A stretch of 64,000 nucleotides of DNA from Symsagittifera roscoffensis (taxonomy: Eukaryota; Xenacoelomorpha; Acoela; Convolutidae), in NCBI RefSeq assembly GCF_963678635.1, contig NC_087069.1, forward strand, positions 26,836,303 to 26,900,302, in the 5' to 3' direction. A model generated the notes under the pieces. It saw nothing but the letters and a program-made list of their open reading frames with translations. It did no database searches and was not told where the DNA came from. Made by a program: the position numbers and the translations under genes. This document shows, in pieces, positions 44,712-54,072 of this stretch. Position 1 is the first letter of the stretch. The number at the start of each line of letters is the position of its first letter.

Positions 44712-45606
44712 AAAGGTAAGACTAAACAGATTGTATTCTAGGGGCAGAGCTGCGTACGGTTCTATTCAAAACTTGAGTAAAGCGAGTGGTTTATCAAAAA
44801 AGAAAGTAGAAAAATTTTTACAAACCAAGACATCGTATACAAAATTTGATCCACCAATCAGGTCTTTCCGATGACTTCAAGCGTTTTCTGAATATATCAA
44901 TGAAATCTGGTGTATGGACTTGGCTTTTGTAGACAAGTTAGCTAGTCAAAACAATGAGGTCAAGTATATATTAGTTGCTGTAGATATTTTTTCGAGATTT
45001 GTCAGTGTTCAAACAATGAAAACAAAGTATGCCAAAGAGACCTTACAAGCTTTTAGAAAAATGATTTCTCGAAAAAACACTCCTGAAAAACTTTGGGTTG
45101 ATAAAGGAACAGAATATGGGGGAACTTTTAAAAAGTTTCGCAAGGAGAAAGACATTGAAGTTTACTCAACAATGAGTGAAACAAAAACTACATTTGCAGA
45201 GAGAGCAACTCAGTCTTTAAAACATATAACTTATCGTTACATTAAAGATCATGGTGAAAAATTTGTCCCCAAATTGCAGCAATTTGTTTCTACATTGAAC
45301 TGTCGCAAAAATCGATCAAATGGAAAATCTCCCAGAGATGTGAAAAACAGTGATTTTTTATCAATATTGTATCACAAATCATTCAAGAAATATACTAAAC
45401 CAAAATTAAAATTTGGTGATAGAATTAGAATTTCGAAAAATGATATTCCGTTCCGAAAAGGATACAAGCCACAATTTACAGATGAAGTTTTTGAAATTTC
45501 GGTAATATCTACAAAAAAACCTCCTACATACATCATCAAAGATCTCAAAAAAGAAGAAATTCTGCGAAAATTTTATGAACAAGAGCTGAGAAAACGTTCA
45601 GAGTAG
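44665..45606 (+). pseudogene. Retroviral-type (rve) integrase, one nonsense codon
   Basis: ATG 44665 to TAG 45604-45606. The N-terminal helical part (SKSEKVRLNRLYSRG) leads to TGA at 44872-44874, where CGATGA suggests a CGA to TGA change. The core then shows the DDE triad: MDLAFVDKL, VDKGTEYGG and FAERATQSLKH, followed by a chromo-like C-terminal region (TYIIKDLKKEEILRKFYEQE). It would cut and join element ends, producing the 6-bp duplication seen. The core domain alone (44914-45606) remains open. The two open segments are in the same frame, so this is one gene. Confidence 0.88.
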
Positions 45607-45649
45607 TGGTAAGTCATTTTTTAAATTGAGTTTCTATCGATTAGTTGTC

Positions 45650-46478
45650 ATGGATTCTTTTACTATTGAGCTGGTTTCTAATGCTTCTTTTAATTGTTAT
45701 CCGAATAATAGTCTTAGCTCCTTTACAAATTTTTTACCGGAACAAATACATCTAAAAGGAGAATGGGAGGTTGCTATTTCAGAAAAATTGTACCCTTCAT
45801 TGTACCAAAACGTTACAGAGGGTAAGTTTACTTTCATAGATGGACGAGAAAGTCCTGAGGAAAAAAAGAAAGATTAAATCGATGCATATTGAACCTGGAT
45901 TGTATCCAAGTATTGTTGATATAGTTGTAGCCATGAATGACAAAGTTCGAAAACGTATAGGTGCACAAAAATATGAATATAACGGAATTTATGTATCAGT
46001 AGATAAGATTACACAAAAAATTGCCATTTATTTAACTGAGGATCAATCAGTGTTTATAGTTCAAAGTGCTGATTTGAGTCACATTTTTGGTTGTGATTTA
46101 GAACAAAATCATACAGGTGTTATAATGAAAGGAAAAGGACCACATTATCCTCAGTATTCTTACGACATTATAAGAATACATTCCTTAATGATTTATAGTG
46201 ATATTATAGAATATAAAATAGTAGGCGATACAAAAACTCCATTACTGCGTTGTCTTCCTTTCATTTCCAAAGTAAAAATGGAGACATAATATCTACAGGA
46301 CAGTACATGAACTATCAATCCTTGACAAATCTACAATTTAAAAAATTATTAAAAGGCTGTTTCCACAGCATAAAAAAAAGAACTAAGGGATACTACGGGT
46401 GAAAAAACTCCTTTTGTGTCCGAAGAAATTACAAGAGTTGTTCTCTTGTTTCGCAAGATTTCGGATAATCATTTTTGA
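45650..46478 (+). pseudogene. Polinton minor capsid (penton-like) protein, three frameshifts
   Basis: ATG 45650 (MDSFTIELVSNASFN), stop TGA 46476-46478. NNSLSSFTNFLPEQIHLKGE, then EPGLYPSIVDIV, HIFGCDLEQNH and HSLMIYSDIIEYKIVGDTKT match the conserved Polinton protein assigned as minor capsid or penton with a jelly-roll fold. Frameshifts lie near 45860-45885, 46274-46278 and 46372-46379, all at or beside runs of A, so sequencing or assembly errors should be considered for these three. The final frame ends EITRVVLLFRKISDNHF. Confidence 0.82.
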
Positions 46479-46495
46479 TTTATACTTCACACGAA

Positions 46496-46864
46496 ATGGT
46501 TGCTCAAAGTCCAGCTAATTTTCCTATTTTTTGTGGACATGCAAGCCAGCGTGGAAGAGGTTTTAGTGCTCTTGCACAAACTCTTGGGAGAACTGCAATT
46601 CCCTTTATTTAAAAACATATAGTCCCAGCTGCAAAAAGAATCGGAGCAGATTTATTTGAAACTGCTGCTCCAGAGATTGGACAAGTTGTCAGTGGACAAA
46701 AAAAACTCAAAACGTTTGCAAAAGATGTTGGAACAAAAACAGTTCGAAAACAGTTGGGAGGTGGAAAAAAGAAATCCAAGCGTAGAACAAGAAGAGCCAT
46801 TTCTCAAAAAAGTAGTTCAAAAATCAGTCGCTCTCGCAAAGACATTTTTGACAAGATAAATTGA
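46496..46864 (+). pseudogene. Basic core-like Polinton protein, one nonsense codon
   Basis: ATG 46496 to TGA 46862-46864, 121 sense codons, broken by TAA at 46610-46612. GRGFSALAQTLGRTAIPFI and VPAAKRIGADLFETAAPEIG precede a strongly basic tail (GGGKKKSKRRTRRAISQKSS). The hydrophobic N-terminus plus basic C-terminus recalls small adenoviral core and cement proteins. It sits between the minor and major capsid genes, the usual place in Polintons. Its stop overlaps the presumed capsid start. The open frame at 46656-46859 and a minus-strand ORF here are shadows. Confidence 0.72.
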
Positions 46865-48184
46865 GTGTAAATCAAAGTAGTAATTTTTGGTACGGAGCTT
46901 TTACAAATTCTTCGTTGGAGATTTTCGATAAAGTCCCAGTTTTAGAAACAATAATTTCATCATACATACAAGAAGTGTTTCCCAGTACTTCTCTAGATGA
47001 AAGCAGTATTGAGTTTGAATTTGAGACGGACCGTAATCTTTATTTGGATATGCGTGATACCCACCTCAGTTTAAAGCTTCAAATATTCAAAGGAAGATTG
47101 TTTGAAGCTTTTAAAAAAGAAAAAGCAGAACATGAAGCAAAATCGGAGGAAGATTCAGATGAGGAACCCCAAACTTACTTAACTTATGTAAGCAATCTAC
47201 TACATTCTCTATTCTCTAACTGTGAAGTTTATTTTAACAATACAATGGTTTACAATGCCAATGGTTTATGTCCTCATAAGGCACAGATATCGGACGAATT
47301 CAACTCGTCAGCAGTGAGCAATAAAGGAATACTTGCTTGTCATGGATACAGTTTTGAAGAATATCCTGATGCATTTGGTATGCATCCATTCACTGATAGA
47401 GCAAATTCCTTGGGAACAAGGATAACTTTTTCACTCTATGGGAGGCTCGCCATTGACTTGTTTACTTGTGAAAAACTATTACTGCCAAAAACCAAAGTTC
47501 GAATTAAACTAATTCGAGCTAGACCTAATTTTTACATGCTGTCTGATAATCCAAATGTTAGTCTGAAAATTGTTGATTGTTCACTGTTTACAAGAAGAAT
47601 TTTAGTAGCTGAACCTAATCATCAATATTTGCAATGGAATCTGGAAAGGGAACCTGCTCATTACAATTACATGGAAACTATAGCAAGAACCTTTATCATT
47701 CCATCTCGTCAAAACCAGTTTATTCAGGAAAATGTTTTCAATAATGCCCCAATCAGAAGGATAGCTGTTGCAATGAAAACAAGTTTGGCTGTTGCGGGAT
47801 CTTTTCATGAAAATCCTTTCAATTATCAACAACTTCATTTGAGAGAGCTTAGAATTATTCGAGGCGGAAGAGCAGTTATTTCATTAGATACAACTTCTCC
47901 TTGTCGACCTTATGTTACAACAATGAAAGCAATGCAGTTTAACGAAGATTTTCCAGCTCTTCCTATGGAAGAATTTTAAAATCACTATATTCTAGTTTTC
48001 GACTTGACTTCACTACAGGATGCCGCTGAACACTTGCATTATCCAGAACTTAGTGGAGAAAGCTTGAGATTAGAAATGTTTTTCCAATTTTCTCTTGGAG
48101 CAAGTAACGGAAGTGATAGTCTCGGGAGAAAGACTATCAAACATTCAAATTGACAAATTCGGAACAGTCGCTAAAAATGTTTAA
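46861..48184 (+). pseudogene. Major capsid protein (double jelly-roll, F54H12.2-like), disrupted
   Basis: The frame opens at TTG 46861 with SVNQSSNFWYGAFTNSSLEI; no ATG exists. An A at 46861 would give an ATGA overlap with the preceding stop, so the start was probably lost by one substitution. SLFSNCEVYFNNTMVYNANG, HPFTDRANSLGTRITFSLYG and RRILVAEPNHQYLQW are signatures of the capsid family often annotated as transposon-derived F54H12.2-like. TAA at 47977-47979 is in frame. The sequence after it (NHYILVFDLTSLQDAAEHLH) continues the family C-terminus, then a frameshift near 48103-48110 leads to the stop at 48182-48184. Confidence 0.88.
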
Positions 48185-48302
48185 TTTTTTTGAGTTTTCA
48201 GGTTCCTATAAAAATATTGTAACTTTTTTGGGACTTTTCTTTGTTATTATCACTGTACAATCTATATTGTTTTTCTTCAGACCTAAAGCTCCAGAAAAAT
48301 AG
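48177..48302 (+). CDS. 41-aa single-pass membrane microprotein overlapping the capsid end
   Basis: ATG 48177 overlaps the last codons of the capsid gene in another frame, TAG 48300-48302. MFNFFEFSGSYKNIVTFLGL leads into a hydrophobic segment of about 20 residues (VTFLGLFFVIITVQSILFFF) and a short basic tail (RPKAPEK). The overlap geometry, in an element that uses ATGA-type overlaps elsewhere, supports a real gene. Function unknown. Confidence 0.55.
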   Translation: MFNFFEFSGSYKNIVTFLGLFFVIITVQSILFFFRPKAPEK

Positions 48303-48527
48303 AGAAGGAATGCTGTTTAGTTGAAACCCCGAAGCATTTCTTCAACCTAGACTGTAAGACAGTGTTCAATAAACTTTGCCCATTACATAAGGCTTGTGTA
48401 TGATACTTTGTTGATTCAATTCCTAAATGTGTGTAAGTCATTATTCTTTTTTTTCTTTTTTATCCTAAAGTACACTATCAAACTATCAATTTCTTTTTCA
48501 GCTGTAAATCAGCCTACAATTGCAAAG
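48303..48527 (+). other. Short spacer before the protease, with possible 5' intron
   Basis: No ORF of note. AATAAA occurs at about 48368. GTAAGT (48433-48438) and TTTTTCAG (ending 48501) would define a 69-bp intron just before the protease ATG. Confidence 0.35.
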
Positions 48528-48925
48528 ATGGATAATTTTTCACTTTTGCAAATTATTGAAAGAATTCCAGAGCTCAGGTTCAAGTACATGGGATCATACC
48601 CTTCTGACACAGTACCTCAACTAACAAAATACTCTTTTGCAATTACTAACTCAGCCCCAAGCAATGATAGAGGAGAACACTGGATTGTGATTGCTCGACT
48701 GGATAAAAGCTACTACTTTGCTGATTCTTTGGGAAGAAAGAGATCAACTTACCCTTTTTTGACAAAAAGTTTCGACGAATGGTTCCTCGAAAGCTACACA
48801 AGACTGATAATTTGTGTAGTTTTTACGCAATTTATTCAGCATTTCTCCTTTTTAAATTCTTCCAGAAGAATTTGAATATTGTTCATGATGTGCATGTTTT
48901 GAATTTTATCAGTAATTTTTTGTAA
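48528..48925 (+). pseudogene. Adenovirus-type cysteine protease (PRO), frameshifted before the catalytic Cys
   Basis: ATG 48528 (MDNFSLLQIIERIPELRFKY). The catalytic His lies in GEHWIVIARLDK (residue 51) and the acidic partner in YYFADSLGR (residue 66), as in adenain/Ulp1-like maturation proteases that cleave virion precursors. The frame shifts near 48803-48812; the nucleophile block NLCSFYAIYSAFLLF is in another frame, which ends at TAA 48923-48925. A few residues seem to be missing at the junction. The open frame to 48875 is artefactual after the shift. It is the last gene before about 1.1 kb of non-coding DNA and the right TIR. Confidence 0.82.
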
Positions 48926-50012
48926 AAGTGAATTTTTTATTTGTAAGTGTGAATTTTAGCAGTAATTTTACTATACAATATAGTGAATTGTTTGATTATT
49001 TATGTAATTTAACTTTTTAAATTCCTTAAATTTGTTTACGAAACGCATCTTAGCAACTAACCCTTTGATGAAATAAGGAGAATGATGATGGTATATGGAT
49101 GTTGTAGTCCCCCAATTGAAAGAATTAACGATAGAGTAGATAAATTTACGAAAATTTTAACCAACTTCTAGTAAATTGTATAATTTTCTTAAAAAATTAC
49201 TCTGAGAAAGATGGAAAAATTATCACGCAAAAATATCAGAACCAAAAAAAAATATGATACTTTATTTTTCTCAGTGTAAACTTTTACCGTGGCAGAGCAA
49301 TTGATAAATTTGGATGATAATTTTTTGGAAAATTTGGAAATTTCAAAGAATTTTTTATAGATTAAAGACAAAGTGATGAAAGAGAACTGAAATTAATTGT
49401 AGCAAGAAATATGACAGAATAAATAAACCAGTTGAGGTAAAAATAAGTGAGATAATTATGTGAAAAAAGGTAAAATAAGTCATAAAATTAACAAGTGTAA
49501 TGAACCTGTCATCCGTTCTCCAGATAACCTGGGAAAAAAGGTTAAGTAGGATATAAAAAAAATCAACCGCGAGGAGCTGTCAAGATTCCCCTGATATCCC
49601 GTGGAGCGGAAAAACCAACCTGTCAAAGATAATCCTCTCTTGACAATTTTCTCCAGATAACCTGAGGAAAAATAAATAACATGAAATAAGAATTTAAGTT
49701 TTTTTCGAGAAAAAAAAATGTTTTGTGATATATTAGTTTATGATCCCATGCTCTAATTTGAAACTTAATTTTCTTCGAAACTTAACATCTGAAACTTACC
49801 ATCCAAAAAAATCGATTTTTTATTATAAAATTAGTTTTTCAAGATAAAAATGTATTTGCAAGTAAAACTTAAAAAAATTTCAAAAAATTTTCTGAAACTT
49901 ACCTTCTGAAACTTACCATACCAAATTTTTGTAAGACAAGGTAGCCCTTACATATCACAAATTGTAGAACTGAGAAACGCAAGTATTGGCAAAATCAAGC
50001 TCAAAAAACTCA
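48926..50012. other. Polinton right subterminal non-coding region
   Basis: No gene seen. CTCCAGATAACCTGRGGAAAA occurs twice (about 49520 and 49660). From about 49770 on, CTGAAACTTACCATC and variants recur at least five times before and within the TIR. The left side has no equivalent stretch of this length. Confidence 0.5.
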
Positions 50013-50352
50013 GGTGCCAAAATTTTTTTGAAACTTACCATCTGAAACCTTACCATCTTAATACATAGGAAACCTCCCATCGTAATACATTAGGAATCCT
50101 ATTCCCTAATGAGTTCTTAATTACCTACAATGAATTTCTTATACATAGGGAAATCTATACATGGGAAATTCGGGCGACGAAAAAAACCTACCATCTGAAA
50201 CTTACCATCTGAAACCTCGTATCCTAATACATTGGGAAACCTATTCCCTATCTTAATACAAAGGTTGGTGACCGGATACTCTATAGCCTATCTTAATACA
50301 TGGAGGTCACAGACCAACCCCCCCCCCCTGATCAGCTCACAATTATACTACT
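50013..50352. repeat. Polinton right terminal inverted repeat
   Basis: Complement of the left repeat, about 340 bp, ending CAATTATACTACT. The extra ~20 bp relative to the left copy is one more ATGTATTAAGATAGG-type subunit near the C run. Confidence 0.88.
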
Positions 50353-50358
50353 TGAATG
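50353..50358 (+). repeat. Right target-site duplication TGAATG
   Basis: Second copy of the 6-bp duplication; the satellite resumes from here with TGTAGTTTTTTT. Confidence 0.88.
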
Positions 50359-50830
50359 TGTAGTTTTTTTATTTGCTAGTGTAATATATTGCAGTAAATT
50401 TACTATACGATGCAGTGATTTACATACTTTCTTTGTAATTTAAATTTTTTTCTTAAAAGACTTGACTTTTTGAAGTTTTAGTAGGTTTCAGCATAGTCTC
50501 AGGTAAATAGAGCACTGTTTTAAAGAGAATGATTATTGAATAAAATAGTTAAAAGGTAAAATTATATCAAATTGTATCGTGTTTTGAAGTTTGTTTAGGA
50601 GAAAATTTCAATTTTTCTGCTAAAAAATCTCAATTTTTGCCCACAAACTTTTACCATTAACTTGTCATGAATCAAAAAACATTATAGTTTCATTCCAAAT
50701 ACTGCATGTAATTAACCATTAATGTTTACCACTTAAGTAAAGCGCGTCAAGATTTTTACAAAAAAAAACAGACATTTGCAGAAAAAAAACAATAAAAGAG
50801 ACCGTTTTTCTTACATGAAATTTTACCGAT
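50359..50830. repeat. 740-bp satellite, remainder of the interrupted unit
   Basis: Continues the unit cut at 32587: TGTAGTTTTTTTATTTGCTA, CTATACGATGCAGTGATTTA, TGTATCGTGTTTTGAAGTTT and so on, up to the ATTCCCTATCTTAA block. Confidence 0.8.
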
Positions 50831-50945
50831 TATATTCCCTATCTTAATACGTTGGAAAACCTATTCCCTATCCTAATGCAGAGCTGGGAGACCTGATGTT
50901 CTATTCCTTATCGTAAAACCTAGGTTTGGTGTTGAGTAGTTTCAA
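50831..50945. repeat. TIR-like fragment at the satellite border
   Basis: ATTCCCTATCTTAATACGTT, CCTATTCCCTATCCTAATGC and ATTCCTTATCGTAAAACCTA resemble the Polinton TIR subunit CCTATTCCCTATCTTAATAC, yet lie about 480 bp outside the element. Confidence 0.5.
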
Positions 50946-53600
50946 AAATTAAGTATTTTTTGGTCAAACTCAGAATGCCGTAAGCAATTTTAAATCGCTG
51001 CCTGGCGTTACAGCTTCAGATTCTCAATTTTATCAAAATGAAAAGGTTTATTTTGAAAAATTGATTTACCACTTTTTTCTTCAAAGACCATATTTCATAT
51101 TTGTGCTCTCGAGGATTTAAATTCAACCATAGATTTTTTTGAAATCCTTCATAATTTTTTTGTGAGGTATGTCAAATAAAAAACTATAGTACAGCTTTGA
51201 ATTACGTTCAATTGGTCAGGTTCAAAATTTTTCATAGAAGATGCGTATGATTCGTTTTGGTCCTACTTTTAAGAAAAGTTTGTTAACTAGAAAAGGAACT
51301 ATGACCTACGCTGCCCTCTTATAGAATTGCCAACTCGATTGTCTCTTTACAGAGTTCTAATTCGCATTACAAAGCATAAACTTTTTCAGAGTGGCAAAAT
51401 TGCGCTTTTCAAACACAAGCGCAAATTCAAAAAAGCTTTAATGGTATAGAAAAAATTACAAATGGCAAAAAAATTATAAGTTCATTTTGAAAAATAAATG
51501 TCATTTACGGCAATTAAAACGTAAGCCTCATGCATCCAGGTGAAATACTTAATTTAAATTAGCAACTGTTTTTCTAGAATCCAAACGTTGGGCACTGATA
51601 AAGCGGAGAAAACGTATTATTGAACTGACAAATCAATGCAGCAAAAAATTGACCGAATTGGACAATATATTTTGTGAAATGGAGCGGAATCAGTGAATTC
51701 GTATCATAACACAACAATGTCCGGTTTGACCTCCATAAACCGAAAAATGCTTATCTTACAATTCCATAAATCGAAAATGCTAATCATACAATTCCATACA
51801 TCAAATGTATGAAAAAATCCCACTCATACAATTTTCATAATAGTTCAAAAAATTATTGAAGAAAGATTCGAACTAAGTTCTGAGGCTAGTCGAAACAAAT
51901 AAAGCAGTCTAATGATGAAAAACAACTATGTTTCTTTTTTGTAAAAAAAATGGTTATCATACAATTAGCATGTATGAAAATTGTATGACTAGCATTTTTT
52001 TGACGGCGACAGCAAAAAAATTTGCAAGTAAAATTGAAAGTGTCCCAAAGTTTTTTTTTTGTTGTTGTTTTTTCAACCCAAAATCGAATTTTGAATTCAA
52101 ATAACATTTTCTTAAATTTTTTTTTGCATGCACGTTTAAATTTTTTGTCTGCATAACGTAGTAGTGGATACACAAAAAACGGATTTTTTTTTGTTTCTCT
52201 GGATAATTATTTTCAAACTGGCTAAAAACTCCTGTTTCCTTTGTATGAAATAAGTCTTTTGTATGGCAAAAAAACATTTTCTTGAAATTTTTTTTGCATG
52301 CACGTGTAAATTTTTTGTCTGCATAACGTTGTCCTGGATACACAAAAATCCAATTTTTTTTTTCGTTTGTCTGGATTTTTTTAATTCAAAAATGCTAAAA
52401 ACTCCTGTTTCTTTTCTATGGCATGTATATATATGCCTTGATCAATGTCTGATAAATTAAATACTCTAATTTTAAAAATAGTCTTTCTTGAAAATGTTTG
52501 CCAAAATTTGAAAGTTTGATGCTTACATTATATGATTTGTGAAGAGAACTCTCACACAATTCAGGTCGTTTCCAATGCATTATAAATGCTTAATGGTCAA
52601 CCCTTTGGTGACTCTAGTTTTAAGCAAACCATGGTTTTAGTCACTTGTATTCAGTCACGAACACATCTCAAAAATAATGAGCAAAACTTTTTAAAAAATC
52701 ATCTTTTTGATATATGAAAAAATGCTTGTCCTCCAATTTCCATGTATGAAAAAAAGCTTATCTTGGAGTTTTCTTAACAATTTTTGTATCTATGGAATTG
52801 TACGAAACTGTATTATAAGCATTTTTTCAAAAATGAAAATTGTATGGTAAGCATTTTGGTCAACCCGGGTGCGCGCAAGCTTGCTGTTGCAACCTGTTGT
52901 CGCTGCTTAAGGCAAGTTGAAAGTTCATTTTTAAGCAAAACAGCACAAATCTATCAGACTCTCTGTGTATTTTTAATATATATTTCTCAGAAAAAAGCAA
53001 ACCGCTTCAGTTAGTTTTCATTGTACAAGTTAGTTGGTGATTCGATTTGATATTAGATTATTCTAGTAGTTAGCTCATAGCATCTTTTAGAAATGTTTCC
53101 GACAAACAAGAGGACAGCTGTTGAGACGAAAACCGTGTGTGACGGGATACACAATTCTTCAAGTGATTTTCTGAGGAAATGGAACCGCTTAAAAACTTTC
53201 ACGAGAGCTGCAAAAACACCTTGTATTTCTCATGCAATAATGATTGTATTTGCTGACTCATTTTAAATAAATTTTCCATAAAAAAACCTAATTGAAATTT
53301 TTTTCTGGCAAAAATTGATGATAATATTTTAATACAGCCAAGAGCAACATTAGCTTATTTTAAATATGGTAACGCTGATTTTCTCTCTTGCGATATTCAA
53401 ATGACTTGTCGTTTCAAAGTCTTGTCGGCTTATTTGCCTACCACCATTCGAAATTACACATTAAAACAAAAATAGCAAATGTCTGTAAATCCGCCAGATA
53501 AGCGTTTTTTGACCAACGCAAATTTTATTACATCTTTAGATTTTTATATAGTTTAAACTGAACAGCATTGGCCAACAAATTTGATTAAGCCACACCTTAG
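50946..53600. other. Unique AT-rich region with the second TIR element
   Basis: No gene recognised apart from the insertion at 51720-52869. Small ORFs on both strands are within or beside that element. Confidence 0.45.
51720..52869. mobile_element. Non-autonomous TIR element of the same family, copy 2
   Basis: 1150 bp. Left end TCCGGTTTGACC; complement of right end CCCGGGTTGACC. The flanking dinucleotide is TG on both sides. It shares the internal TGTATGATAAGCATTTTT phrases with copy 1 and contains a direct repeat of about 180 bp (near 52090-52190 and 52260-52370) that produces overlapping minus-strand ORFs, which I do not regard as genes. Confidence 0.68.
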
Positions 53601-53629
53601 TCCGTATCAAAATTACGAAAACAGTAACA

Positions 53630-53923
53630 ATGACAGAGCTCAACGACATTAATACTTTTTTCGACGAACTGTGGACGTTTAAATTGGACAATCCCGGTGG
53701 CAGCCGAGTGCCATTCAAGGAAAATGGAACACTTGTGAAGATGCTGCGAAGTCAGTACCCAAGCTGGACAAAGAGAGGCAAGATAACTTTGGTTCCCACT
53801 GCTAGGGTACCTCGGCTGTTTCTGCACAATGTACAGATGTACACTTACATGCAAAAAGAGGTCAACTCTCTACAGAAAGACAAAACCAATGAGATCAAAC
53901 TGTTCAAGAAACCGCAACAATGA
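53630..53923 (+). CDS. Orphan 97-codon ORF with coding-like composition
   Basis: ATG 53630 to TGA 53921-53923. The protein (MTELNDINTFFDELWTFKLD) is hydrophilic, charged and ends with a coiled-coil-like KEVNSLQKDKTNEIKLFKK. Composition is visibly more GC-rich and codon-like than anything within several kb, which favours true or recently coding sequence. CAATGACAGAGCTCARCGAY occurs at its start and again at 53917, so its first ~40 bases are duplicated directly after its stop. No family recognised; it could be a retained exon or a gene fragment beside the satellite. Confidence 0.5.
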   Translation: MTELNDINTFFDELWTFKLDNPGGSRVPFKENGTLVKMLRSQYPSWTKRGKITLVPTARVPRLFLHNVQMYTYMQKEVNSLQKDKTNEIKLFKKPQQ

Positions 53924-53959
53924 CAGAGCTCAGCGATATGAATACTTTTTCGACGAACT

Positions 53960-54072
53960 TTACGAATTTTCATTTTTTTGAACTTCATTTAACTTTTTAA
54001 TGTTATTATTGCTCCATAAACCTCAAAAGGCAGTCGGAACAATCACGGCTGTGCCTTGATACGAACAGTCTT
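53960..54072 (+). repeat. 3' end of the dispersed repeat at the satellite border
   Basis: TTATTGCTCCATAAACCTCA to CCTTGATACGAACAGTCTTG, the same tail that borders the other satellite block at 31590-31655. Confidence 0.6.

Larger units (their letters stand above)
32588..50352. mobile_element. Polinton/Maverick element, complete between TIRs
   Basis: 17,765 bp bounded by inverted repeats starting AGTAGTAT and ending ATACTACT (Polinton ends are typically AG..CT), with a 6-bp target duplication TGAATG at 32582-32587 and 50353-50358. The unbroken satellite unit reads TGTGAATGTGTAGT, which reconstructs an empty target site. Gene order: polymerase B (minus); orphan 175 aa; acidic protein; hairpin minisatellite; orphan 180 aa (minus); two PC4-like candidates; 86-aa ORF; nuclease-like ORF; membrane protein; packaging ATPase; pre-integrase ORF; integrase; minor capsid; basic core-like protein; major capsid; 41-aa membrane protein; protease. 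Most core genes are broken, so the copy is presumably immobile unless helped in trans. Confidence 0.93.

Noticed and set aside
33188-48925. Stop-codon reassignment or recoding to explain in-frame stops
   Set aside because: TAA, TAG and TGA all occur inside genes together with frameshifts in both directions, while the neighbouring host genes end normally. Decay explains it.
51886-52345. Overlapping minus-strand ORFs
   Set aside because: Produced by an internal direct repeat of the non-autonomous element; Lys/Phe-rich with no coding pattern.
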